Shown in pieces: positions 34,433 through 42,918 of a stretch of 64,000 nt of DNA (its first letter is position 1; each line of letters opens with the position of its first letter). Position numbers and translations under genes: made by a program. Below the pieces are notes generated by a model that was not told the DNA's origin, ran no database searches, and saw only the letters and a list, made by a program, of their open reading frames with translations. This stretch comes from Gammaproteobacteria bacterium (lineage in GTDB: Bacteria; Pseudomonadota; Gammaproteobacteria; Pseudomonadales; Azotimanducaceae): contig JAPOYV010000114.1 of NCBI GenBank assembly GCA_026706385.1, forward strand, positions 124,001-188,000. The letters run 5' to 3'.

Positions 34433-35545
34433 TCAGTCCTCGTCTTCCGCGTGGCGTCGTGCGATCTCGTCCAGCTTCGGCCCGATGGAGGACATGACTG
34501 CCGCGAACAGCACGACCGCCCAACCGGCCGAGATGATCAGGTGCGTGCCGACCAGGATCCTTGCTCCCACGGAAACCGGTTTCGCGGCCGCGAACTCCTG
34601 GCCGAGCGCGGTGAAGAATGCGAACGAGAGCCACTCGGTGATCCCGGTGCCGGCGTCGGCGAAGGCGCCGGGCTGGAAGCGCTCCAGCATGCCGTAGAAC
34701 CCGGCGAAGAGGACGATGATCGTGAGGTAGCCGACCGCAAAGGCGCCGATCGGCACCCACATGACATTCAGGTAGTCGGCTAGGTAGCCGTAGACGCGGA
34801 TCCGCGGCTGCAGCCACGTGATCACGCCACGCCCGAGCAGAAACGAAACCGCCGTGAGGCCAACGGACATACCGGCGATCGCGAGGATGCCGAGTACGAG
34901 GTAGATGCCCGAGAGACCACGACCTTCCTCCAACTCGCCGGTGTACATCCCCCAGGCGACAGCGACGGGAATCACCAAGGCCGTCAGCACCAGCACCAGA
35001 GGCGGCCGGTTGTCGCGCCATCCCTCGCGGCGGTGGCTCAGGAGGCCGCCCGCGAGGGCAGTCCAGGAGGACAGCACTAGCGTAGCCGCGATGGCCAGCG
35101 TCCCGTAGGACCAGAAGCCGTCAGCGAAGTGTCCCTGGACGATCCAGGCGGGAAGAAAACCCAATGTGACGAGAACCGCGACGATGAGCGCCTCCTTCGC
35201 CATATCGCGATAGCCCGCGATGGCCGCCCCGCGGAAGCCGGTGATCAAGCCGACGGCCAAGGCGAGAACGGGTACGACCAGGAGGCCGTACGCATTGCCG
35301 GGCACCAGGCCCGCGATCAGCGCCGTTGCCACGCCGACGATCACGCCGGTGAGGATGCCGGTCCACGGCCCGCTCTCCGGACCGCCTCGCAAGCCGACCC
35401 CCATGCCGACGGCTACGCCGCAGCCGACCCCCATCAAGACGTCGGCATGAACGCCGGTGATCGCGTACCCGAACGGCACGACGACGGCCGCGACGACGAC
35501 GCCGATGCGTGCGGCGAGCCAGATCAGTCGGGCGGTTACTTTCAT
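34433..35545 (-). CDS. Multi-pass membrane protein, ion-channel-like C-terminus
   Basis: This 370-residue protein has about nine or ten predicted membrane helices. The N-terminal half is Gly/Val-rich with a G-V-G-C-G-V-A-V-G-M-G-V-G-L-type repeat. The last 130 residues resemble a two-helix ion channel: a helix (V-G-Y-L-T-I-I-V-L-F-A-G-F-Y-G), a short re-entrant-like loop ending L-S-F-A-F-F-T-A-L-G, and a final helix. The loop lacks a proper T-V-G-Y-G filter, so potassium selectivity is not supported. Family otherwise unrecognised. It converges on the CaiD-like gene and is separated from the TlpA-like genes by 46 bases. Confidence 0.6.
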   Translation of the reverse strand: MKVTARLIWLAARIGVVVAAVVVPFGYAITGVHADVLMGVGCGVAVGMGVGLRGGPESGPWTGILTGVIVGVATALIAGLVPGNAYGLLVVPVLALAVGLITGFRGAAIAGYRDMAKEALIVAVLVTLGFLPAWIVQGHFADGFWSYGTLAIAATLVLSSWTALAGGLLSHRREGWRDNRPPLVLVLTALVIPVAVAWGMYTGELEEGRGLSGIYLVLGILAIAGMSVGLTAVSFLLGRGVITWLQPRIRVYGYLADYLNVMWVPIGAFAVGYLTIIVLFAGFYGMLERFQPGAFADAGTGITEWLSFAFFTALGQEFAAAKPVSVGARILVGTHLIISAGWAVVLFAAVMSSIGPKLDEIARRHAEDED

Positions 35546-35591
35546 GCGCGCGCCTATGTTAGCGCCGCATGGCGCACGAATCGGCTGCGTC

Positions 35592-36776
35592 TCAGGGAGT
35601 CGACCGGAGACGCTCGGCGAGTTCCGTGCTGAGCGCGTCCGGATGCAGGTCCTTGGCGAGGACTCTCCGGTCCGTGTCGAGCAAGTAGGTCTTGGGCAGG
35701 TGCGTGACCCCGAAAGCCACGGCCGCGGGACTGGAGAAGGCGAGCTGGTCCCCGAGGTCCACCCACGTCAACTCGTGGTCCGCACTGGCTTCGCGCCAGT
35801 CCTCCTCGTCGGTGTCCAGGGATACCCCGACCACTTCGAAGCCCTGGTCCCCGTATTGCGCGCGCAGTTCCTTGAGATGCGGGAACTGCTTGATGCAAGG
35901 CCCGCACCAGGATGCCCAGAAGTCCACGAGCACGATCTCGTTCGCGGCGACGACGGTGGACAGGTCCGTGGGCTCTCCGCCCAAGGACTCAGCCGCAAAG
36001 TCCGGTGCGATCGCGCCGGGCACCAGGGCCGCATTGTTCGCGGCCAGTTCTTGTACGGCCTCGATGCGCTTGCGCTTCTGCGCCACGCGCCGAGTGAGGC
36101 CCAAGTCGGAGAGTCCGGGTGCCAATACGTCCAGCCGCTCGAGAGCCGCCGTCGTTGCGCCCAGCGCGCCGAACTCGATAGCGAGCAGCGCGGTCAGCGG
36201 TTCCTCGTCACCGGCCAGCGCATCCAACGCCGTCCGCCTGATTCGATCCAGCTCGCCGTACAGCCGGTTCGCATCCGCCAGCAGATCCTCGTGTTCGGGG
36301 CCTTCCGGCGTATCGCGCTTCGTCGTCATGACCTCGGTGTATTGCGCCAAGGTGTCGCGGTACGCGTCGGTGTCTCGCCAGGACAGGATTAGCCGCTGGT
36401 GATAGGGGCCACCGCCCGCGGTGGTCAGCCCCGCGACCCAGCCGCCCCACTGGATATCCAAAAGAGAACCGGGCTCCACGATAACCTGGCTGGCGGTACG
36501 CGTTTCGTCGTCGACAAGGACCTTGACCTTGCCGAGCCAGGCGGGTCCGGTCTCCCCGAGCAACTCGAACCGGCCGTCGCGGATCGGTGCCGTGGCGTAG
36601 ACGCGCTCTTCGCCCGGAACGGAGGTACTACCGACGAGGACCGCTTCGCCCGTGGTGACGAACGTCCCGATGTCGCCCTGGATCCGGAAGCCCGGCTCCT
36701 GCGTGCAGGCCACGCAGCCGGAGAGCATCGCGCCGACGGCAATCCGCCGGCCCAGGGAGCGAGCCGAGGAGGGCAA
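35592..36776 (-). CDS. TlpA-like thioredoxin lipoprotein
   Basis: This 394-residue envelope protein has a lipobox (L-S-G-C, Cys21), a DUF4369-like beta-domain at about 30-130, a helical linker and a C-terminal TlpA/AhpC-type thioredoxin domain with active site W-C-G-P-C (Cys291, Cys294) and a cis-Pro in T-H-L-P-K. It would act as a membrane-anchored disulfide reductase. It lies five bases after a second TlpA-like gene and downstream of a TonB receptor on the same strand, so the three form an operon. Confidence 0.87.
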   Translation of the reverse strand: MPSSARSLGRRIAVGAMLSGCVACTQEPGFRIQGDIGTFVTTGEAVLVGSTSVPGEERVYATAPIRDGRFELLGETGPAWLGKVKVLVDDETRTASQVIVEPGSLLDIQWGGWVAGLTTAGGGPYHQRLILSWRDTDAYRDTLAQYTEVMTTKRDTPEGPEHEDLLADANRLYGELDRIRRTALDALAGDEEPLTALLAIEFGALGATTAALERLDVLAPGLSDLGLTRRVAQKRKRIEAVQELAANNAALVPGAIAPDFAAESLGGEPTDLSTVVAANEIVLVDFWASWCGPCIKQFPHLKELRAQYGDQGFEVVGVSLDTDEEDWREASADHELTWVDLGDQLAFSSPAAVAFGVTHLPKTYLLDTDRRVLAKDLHPDALSTELAERLRSTP

Positions 36777-36781
36777 GGGTT

Positions 36782-38044
36782 TCAGTTCAAGAGCTCTTCA
36801 AGTTTCTCGTCGAGATGATGGCCGCGCAGATCCTTGGCGACGATTTCGCCGGTGCTCGACTCCACCAGGTAGTTCTTCGGCACCCCGGTCACGTTGTAGG
36901 CCAGCGGCGCCTCGGCATCCCGGCCCATGCCTAGGTTCGGCCAAGGCAACTGTTCCTCCTCGGAGGCGATCTCCCAGTCCTCGCGGTCGTCGTCGATCGT
37001 GAAGGAGACGATCTCGAAGCCCTCGGCCCGGTAGCGGTCGTAGGCTTCCTTCATGTGCGGGATCTCGACGCGGCACGGGCCGCACCAGGACGCCCAGAAC
37101 TCGAGGAGCACATAGGTACTCTCGGCGCGAACGTCCGCCAGCCGAACGGATTCGCCGTCGAGCGTGTCGGCGACGAAGTCGCGAATCCCCGCACCGACTG
37201 CGAAGCGCTGCCGCTCCTCGGCCCGTTTCGCGGCGCGTTCCTCGGCGCTTGCGAGCTTCTCCCGGACCCACGGGTCATCCGGCGTCAGCACCGCGAGGCC
37301 ACGCCACGCCTCGAGCATCCAGTCTCCCCCGAGCCAAGTGGTCTCCAGCGTCAGGCGCCGGACGAAGGGATCCGGATGGGTGGTGGCGATGCGCGCACGT
37401 CCTTCGGTCTCGAGGGTCAGCATCCCATCGAACACCGCCGCCGCCTGGTCGACGCGCCGGCGGCGCTCGTCCTCGGTCTCGCCGTCGACCCTCCGGATGA
37501 GCCGTTGGTACTCGGCCTGGGCTTCCACGAACGGTGCCGAACGCCGCCAACTGTTGTAGACGGCGTCGTTCAACGGCCCGCCTTCGATGTAAAACTGCCC
37601 CGGCCGACTCATGTGCAGGCGCAGCCAGCCGGGCTCCAGGATGAACGCGTTGCCTTTCATGGGGGCGAGGCGCCGGCCCTCGTGGCCAACCGCGTCGAGC
37701 ACGTAGAAATAGGCACGCCGTGGCGTCTCGACGGTTCCTTCCACCCCTAACGTGCCGTCCGCTAGCAAAGGCGATTCGGCGATCACATCGTAGGGCCGTG
37801 CCGCTTCGGTCGGCCTGTCGGCCGATATCGCCTGGGTCGGCTTCGCGGCGGTGGACGCAGCCGACATGCTCAGGCCCGCGGCGGAGGCGCCTCGCGCGGA
37901 TTGCTTCGGCTCCCAAACGACGAAGTTGCCGCTGGCGTAGAAGGCCGACAGATCGCCCTCCAGGACGAATTCCTCGGCCTGGACGGACACCGGAGCACCG
38001 GCCACCAGGCCGAGGACGAGCGCGGTTCTGTAAAGCGGATTCAC
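36782..38044 (-). CDS. TlpA-like thioredoxin, exported
   Basis: This 420-residue protein starts at GTG 38044 (GGAG six bases upstream) with a signal peptide ending around residue 22. It has an N-terminal beta-domain, a helical middle and a C-terminal TlpA-type thioredoxin with W-C-G-P-C (Cys321, Cys324) and V-P-K in the cis-Pro loop. The layout matches the next gene, so the two are probably an ancient duplication with divergent sensor-like N-terminal domains. The start lies 13 bases after the TonB receptor stop. Both would reduce periplasmic disulfides; their specific targets are unknown. Confidence 0.87.
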   Translation of the reverse strand: MNPLYRTALVLGLVAGAPVSVQAEEFVLEGDLSAFYASGNFVVWEPKQSARGASAAGLSMSAASTAAKPTQAISADRPTEAARPYDVIAESPLLADGTLGVEGTVETPRRAYFYVLDAVGHEGRRLAPMKGNAFILEPGWLRLHMSRPGQFYIEGGPLNDAVYNSWRRSAPFVEAQAEYQRLIRRVDGETEDERRRRVDQAAAVFDGMLTLETEGRARIATTHPDPFVRRLTLETTWLGGDWMLEAWRGLAVLTPDDPWVREKLASAEERAAKRAEERQRFAVGAGIRDFVADTLDGESVRLADVRAESTYVLLEFWASWCGPCRVEIPHMKEAYDRYRAEGFEIVSFTIDDDREDWEIASEEEQLPWPNLGMGRDAEAPLAYNVTGVPKNYLVESSTGEIVAKDLRGHHLDEKLEELLN

Positions 38045-38057
38045 GGCAAGCTCCGGA

Positions 38058-41030
38058 CTACATCGACATGTGCAGCGACAGGTTGAATACGCGGCCGTAG
38101 AGCAGCGAGCGGGCGTCGTTGTTCGCGTCCAGCGCTTCCCCGTCATCGCTGACGCTTGACGTCGTGCCAAAGCTATCGCGCAGGTTGTTGATCGTCAGCC
38201 TGACGCGGGTCGTGCTCGCCCAAGCCGGCGCGGGCAACCACCGGGCCTCCGCGAAGTTGTAGCTCAAGCTGAGATCGACGATGGTGGCCGGGTCGTAGGT
38301 GGTGATGACGCCACCGATTTCCGTGGTGGTCTCGGACCGCGACGACACGTCCACGGCAGCTTCCATCCCGCGGTAGCCCCAACTGAACTGGGCCGTCGAC
38401 GCCGTTTCGGACACCACGCCGATCGCGGTGCTCCCTTTGGTGTGTCCCACGACGCTGATCGGGTCGTCGGTCGCCGGGTCGAGCGTGAACTGGTAGTTGT
38501 CGGTGCGCGAATGCCGGACTTGCGCCGTGAAGTCGCCGACGTCGGTGGATGTGCGGTAGTAGGCCTCGTAGTCGACGCCTTCGCGGTCGACCGACGACAC
38601 GTTGATCCAACGGCGTTCCTGGAACCAGATGTCTTCGCCGGCCAAGTAGCGCGTATTGCTCGGCGGATTGTCGGGGTCGATGATGAAGGCCGAAAGCAGG
38701 CTGATGCGGTCCTCGTACTGCGTTTCGTTCCAGGTCGCCTTCAATCCGAGTCCCGGCAGGAAGCGCGGGTTGAACTCGACGCCAGCGCTCAGGGTATCCG
38801 CCGTTTCCGGGCCGAGTTCGGAATTGCCCCCTTCCGTGATCAAGGCGTCGGCGAAACCCAGCGACCCGTCCGGATTCTGGATCAAGAGTCCCCGGAAACC
38901 GCTAACCATAGCCTCGCTGGTGCGCCGCAGGATCTGGTTGAGTTGCGGTGCCACGAAGGCGGTCTGCGCGTTGACGCGGAAGGTGATGTCGTCGACGGGC
39001 GTGAACACGAGGCCGGCGCCCCAGGTGGTCTTGGTGCCGGGGTCGCGAATGTCTTCGGCGGTCTCCGGTCCTTCCTCGGAGTCCCGGTAGAGGACGTCCG
39101 GTTTGTCGTAGGAGTCCCACCGCGCCGAAAGGGCGAGCGTCAGCGCGTTGAAAAGCGGCACGAGGGCTTCGCCGAAGACGGCTTGGTTGACGCGCTGGGC
39201 ATCGGTCTCGAACGTGTCGATCTCGCCGATCGGCGCCCTCGTTGTGCCGATCTGGAACTCGCTTGCGCTGTTCAGAGCGGTCTCGTGCCAACTGTAGCCG
39301 ACGAGCAACCGCACTTCGCCGGCCGGCAATGCCCCGAGTCCGCCGCGCAGTAGCGCATCGACACGCTTTTGTTCGTTCAGGCTGCCGGCCCGAAGCGCGT
39401 CGTTGAGATACGGCGACAGATCGCCGAACGGGTTGATCGGGTCGAGCGGCGGCAGAGTGATCCGGCACAGACCGAAGAAGAACGTGCCGCCCACCTCGGC
39501 GCACGACGCGGCGTCGTGCCCGCCCAGAAACTGGCTGCGGGGCGTCACCCCGTCCGACGTGAGGCCCGCGCCCAACGTCTGGGTGTCAAAAGTGTTCAGG
39601 CGCTGGCTCCTGGAATCGTCGGAGCTGAAACCGAAGCCGGCCTCCCAATCCCAGTTGTCGCCGAGCGAGCCCTCGAAATCGATGCCGACGTTGAAGATGT
39701 CCGCGATCGTCTCGGTGGCGACGGCGCCCATGTCCGGCCGCTGGCCACGCAGGTGGACGCTGCGGCCAAGGGGATTGAACGGGTTGCCGCCGCCCAGGGT
39801 CTGGCCGGAGAATCCCACGAAGCCTCGCCGATAGGTCGTGTCCCGACGCTCGTAGCGTGCGTGCATTTCCGCGCTCATGCGGTCGTTCAAGTCCCTGTCG
39901 AGACTTCCCGAGAAGCTGTTGCGCACGGTCTCGGGCAGGACGTCCCAGCCGGCCTGCGTCGCCGAGCCCCAGTTCGGTGGTCCGAAGCGCGTGATCTCGT
40001 CGACGCTGGAACCGGCGTTGAACCCCGGCGGGAGTACCGCGTGGGTCTCCGCCGACGCCCGGGCCTGGTCCTCGGGGGAGAGCGCGTCGTATTCGGCCTG
40101 GGTGAACACGTCGCCACCGAGGCGAAACAGGATCGGGACGTGGATCGGCCCGGGCAGACAGCAGAAACGAATGTCGTACTGCGGCCCCGCGTAGTTGGAA
40201 CGTTGGAACAGGGTGGCTTCCCGGTCCGCACCGTCGAGACCGGAATGCACGGCGCGGGAATATGTCGCCCGGACGCGGGATCCGTCCAGGTTGCCGCCGG
40301 CGGAAACCGTGCCGCGCCATTCGCCGTACTCGCGGCCGCTCGGCGTGTTGTAGTTCAGGTCGATCTCCACGCCCTGGTAGTCCTTGCGCGTGATGATGTT
40401 GACCACGCCCCCGACGGCGTCCGAACCGTAGATGGCCGACGCGCCGTCGAGCATGACCTCGACCCGCTCCACGATGGACAAGGGAATGCTGGAGACATCG
40501 GTGACGCCGCCCAGGAACCCGTTGTGGCCGACGCGCTTGCCGTCGATCAGGATGAGCGTGGACTCGGCGCCGAGACCGCGCAGGTTCACGGTCGATGCAC
40601 CCGTGAAGTTGGCCACGTTGTTGAAATCGCTGAAGACCTGCTCCGTGGTGGAGTTGAGGTTCTGTGGCAACTGGCGTAGCACGCGTTCCAGCGTCACCTC
40701 GCCGGTGGCGTTGATGAAGTCCTCGTCCAGGATCACGAGGTTGCCCGCGAGCTCTCCCGGGGTGCGCGCCAAGCGCGAACCGGTGACCACGATTTCCTCG
40801 ACGTCGGTCATCGGCACCACGGGTGCGTCCTCGAGTTCGGTCGGCGCGACCACCGGCGCTTCTTCGATCGTGTCGGCCGGCACGGTCTCGGTGTCGCCGT
40901 CCTCCTCCGCATCCTGTGCCGCCGAGGCGACGGCGAGGAAGCTTGCGAGGGTTACCGCCAAGGGCCACCGGCGTGCGCCGGTTGAGATGCAAGACGCTCG
41001 GAACGGGTCGAATCCCACGACATTATCCAA
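38058..41030 (-). CDS. TonB-dependent receptor, 990 aa
   Basis: The receptor has an N-terminal export signal (core ending A-V-A-S-A-A-Q), an acidic Val/Pro/Thr linker, the TonB box V-E-E-I-V-V-T-G-S-R at about 77-86, a plug with L-R-G-L-G-A-E-S-T-L-I-L-I-D-G, and D-A-V-G-G-V-V-N-I-I-T closing the plug, then a barrel. It lacks the usual terminal Phe, ending L-H-M-S-M. It belongs to the group of receptors often paired with peptide or glycan uptake. TTG is the likely start at 41030; GTG at 41018 is possible. Two TlpA-like thioredoxin genes follow in the operon. Confidence 0.9.
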   Translation of the reverse strand: MDNVVGFDPFRASCISTGARRWPLAVTLASFLAVASAAQDAEEDGDTETVPADTIEEAPVVAPTELEDAPVVPMTDVEEIVVTGSRLARTPGELAGNLVILDEDFINATGEVTLERVLRQLPQNLNSTTEQVFSDFNNVANFTGASTVNLRGLGAESTLILIDGKRVGHNGFLGGVTDVSSIPLSIVERVEVMLDGASAIYGSDAVGGVVNIITRKDYQGVEIDLNYNTPSGREYGEWRGTVSAGGNLDGSRVRATYSRAVHSGLDGADREATLFQRSNYAGPQYDIRFCCLPGPIHVPILFRLGGDVFTQAEYDALSPEDQARASAETHAVLPPGFNAGSSVDEITRFGPPNWGSATQAGWDVLPETVRNSFSGSLDRDLNDRMSAEMHARYERRDTTYRRGFVGFSGQTLGGGNPFNPLGRSVHLRGQRPDMGAVATETIADIFNVGIDFEGSLGDNWDWEAGFGFSSDDSRSQRLNTFDTQTLGAGLTSDGVTPRSQFLGGHDAASCAEVGGTFFFGLCRITLPPLDPINPFGDLSPYLNDALRAGSLNEQKRVDALLRGGLGALPAGEVRLLVGYSWHETALNSASEFQIGTTRAPIGEIDTFETDAQRVNQAVFGEALVPLFNALTLALSARWDSYDKPDVLYRDSEEGPETAEDIRDPGTKTTWGAGLVFTPVDDITFRVNAQTAFVAPQLNQILRRTSEAMVSGFRGLLIQNPDGSLGFADALITEGGNSELGPETADTLSAGVEFNPRFLPGLGLKATWNETQYEDRISLLSAFIIDPDNPPSNTRYLAGEDIWFQERRWINVSSVDREGVDYEAYYRTSTDVGDFTAQVRHSRTDNYQFTLDPATDDPISVVGHTKGSTAIGVVSETASTAQFSWGYRGMEAAVDVSSRSETTTEIGGVITTYDPATIVDLSLSYNFAEARWLPAPAWASTTRVRLTINNLRDSFGTTSSVSDDGEALDANNDARSLLYGRVFNLSLHMSM

Positions 41031-41130
41031 CTGGCCACCCCGTCCCGGATTATAAGCTTATTGCATCGGGGCATTTCGATCCGAGAACGTCCGCATTGTT
41101 GGGCGGGTCGCGTACCCGGGAGCCGCGTAC

Positions 41131-41691
41131 CTAGACGCGGAGCTTCCGGTAGCGGACGCCGCCTGGCACCCACCAGCCGGCGATCTTGCGCACGGCCGGG
41201 TGCGGGTCGTGCTTGTGTGCATGCGCGATGGCGGTCTTGGCGGCTTCGCTGCGCAGGACCGAAGGGCCGAGCAGGCCGGCCGCCTGCTGGCGCACCTGTC
41301 GGTCCTCGTCGTGGAGTAGCGCTTCGGCGACGATCGGTATGACGTCCTCCTCGCCCGGACGGCACACCCCTTCCTTGCAGCGGTCGCAGGCCAGCGCATG
41401 GATCGCCCAGGATCGAACGCCTGGATGCCGATGGTCCAGGTTCGCGATCAACTCCGGAACAGCAGCTTCGTCCATGAAGTGGTCGAGAACCTTGCAGCAC
41501 GCGATGCGCACGTCCGGGTCCTTGTGCTTGAGACCGGCGCGAACGACCGGCGTACCGGTACGTCCCGCGGCCATCAACTTGCGCATCGCGACCTTCCGGC
41601 GATGCGGACTCGCTAGCATCTCGATCGTCTCTTCGAGCGTATTGCCGGACAGGTCGACGACGGGGCGGCGAGCCGTCGGGGCGCTTCGCAT
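41131..41691 (-). CDS. HEAT-repeat protein
   Basis: This 186-residue protein has three to four HEAT/PBS-lyase type helical repeats (D-P-D-V-R-I-A-C-C-K-V-L, H-P-G-V-R-S-W-A-I-H-A-L, D-R-Q-V-R-Q-Q-A-A-G-L-L, H-P-A-V-R-K-I-A). Such repeats bind other proteins. A Cys pair (C-D-R-C-K-E-G-V-C) in one loop might hold a metal. It begins four bases after the TauD-type dioxygenase stop, so the two are probably co-transcribed. Specific partner unknown. Confidence 0.8.
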   Translation of the reverse strand: MRSAPTARRPVVDLSGNTLEETIEMLASPHRRKVAMRKLMAAGRTGTPVVRAGLKHKDPDVRIACCKVLDHFMDEAAVPELIANLDHRHPGVRSWAIHALACDRCKEGVCRPGEEDVIPIVAEALLHDEDRQVRQQAAGLLGPSVLRSEAAKTAIAHAHKHDPHPAVRKIAGWWVPGGVRYRKLRV

Positions 41692-41695
41692 GTCC

Positions 41696-42802
41696 CTAGC
41701 TCGAAGGTGCGTAGTAGGGCGTCCTGCGCGAGATGTCGTGGTCGAGGATCGTCAATCGTTCCATGCGCCGGCGATGCGGCCAGAAATCAGCGCTGGCGCT
41801 GTGCAGAACGGCCCGGTTGTCCCACATGGCGATGGACCCTGGCTCCCAGCGGAAGCGGCAGGTGTACTCGAGCCGGCCTTCCTGGCGCTTCATCTCGGCG
41901 AGCAGCGCACGTTCCTCGTCCTCGGGAACGCCGTGCTCGGGCGCGAACCGCTTGACGAAGCCTTGCTGGACATACAGCGTGGTCTTGCCCGTTTCGGGAT
42001 GCGTGCGGGCCACCGGGTGTTGTGACACGGGCGTCTTCCCATCCATCTGGTGGACGAGCCCGCCTTCATGGATCGCGGTGAGGTGCTGAACGCGTTCCCG
42101 GGTTGCCTCGGACAAGCCCTGCCACATGCTGTAGCAGTCGCAGAAGCACGTGTCGCCGCCGACCGGGGGCGCCTCGCGGCACATCAGCACCGAGGCCATG
42201 GGCGGCCGCTTCTGCCAGGTGGCGTCCGCATGCCAGCCGGATGCCGCGGCGGGGACCTTCTCGTCGGAGATCAGTACCAGCATCTCCGGCACTCCTTCGA
42301 TGACGGCCGGACCCCTCATTTCGCTCCGCGAGTTCGGCTCGTGGCCCCGCTCGCCGTACTGCACGCCGACCTCGCCGAAGTGACTGGCGAACTCGAACTG
42401 CTGGCGCGGGGTCAGGTGGTTCTGGTCGCGGAACATGATCACCCGGCGCTCCAGCCAGAGGCCGCGTAGGAACGACACCATCTCCGGTTCGGCGAGATCG
42501 CGGGCCAGGTCGATCCCGTGCACGACCGTGCCGATGCTCGGTTGCAGCGGTTCGAGCTTGAGCTCAACGCCTGCCACTGTCACCGGCTTGAAGTGGATGG
42601 TGCCGAAACTCGCGGAGACCAGATCGTCCTCGGCCCTCAACTCGTCGGCCATGGCGGCCCGTGTCTTGTTCCCGGGGACTCGCGATCCGGCGACCGCACC
42701 GAGCGGCGTCGCCGTTGACGGCGGCTTGTTCTCCCGTGCGCGCCGGGCGAGGTCGACGTAGCCCGGATGCTCATCGAGGTTGAGGGCTTTGCTCTCTGCC
42801 AT
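41696..42802 (-). CDS. TauD/TfdA-family 2-oxoglutarate dioxygenase
   Basis: This Fe(II)/2-oxoglutarate dioxygenase has 368 residues from the ATG at 42802 (GGAGG five bases upstream). The iron site is H-A-D in G-W-H-A-D-A-T-W with the distal His in N-R-A-V-L-H-S-A; an Arg for 2-oxoglutarate follows in the R-R-R-M-E-R-L-T segment. The N-terminal 85 residues are a less conserved extension. Family members hydroxylate taurine, aryloxyacetates, alkyl sulfates and similar compounds. The nearby sulfatase suggests organosulfur or sulfate-ester catabolism, but it is transcribed the other way and the link is only contextual. Confidence 0.88.
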   Translation of the reverse strand: MAESKALNLDEHPGYVDLARRARENKPPSTATPLGAVAGSRVPGNKTRAAMADELRAEDDLVSASFGTIHFKPVTVAGVELKLEPLQPSIGTVVHGIDLARDLAEPEMVSFLRGLWLERRVIMFRDQNHLTPRQQFEFASHFGEVGVQYGERGHEPNSRSEMRGPAVIEGVPEMLVLISDEKVPAAASGWHADATWQKRPPMASVLMCREAPPVGGDTCFCDCYSMWQGLSEATRERVQHLTAIHEGGLVHQMDGKTPVSQHPVARTHPETGKTTLYVQQGFVKRFAPEHGVPEDEERALLAEMKRQEGRLEYTCRFRWEPGSIAMWDNRAVLHSASADFWPHRRRMERLTILDHDISRRTPYYAPSS

Positions 42803-42918
42803 GGGATCCTCCAACGTGTTTTTGCCGCTGCCTGGTTTCAGGCGAGCCCCTAGTATTCCACGACCCGCGTGCCTGCGCTTCGCGCCGAGGACCGGGTGTT
42901 AGTCTTTCCCGGACGACG

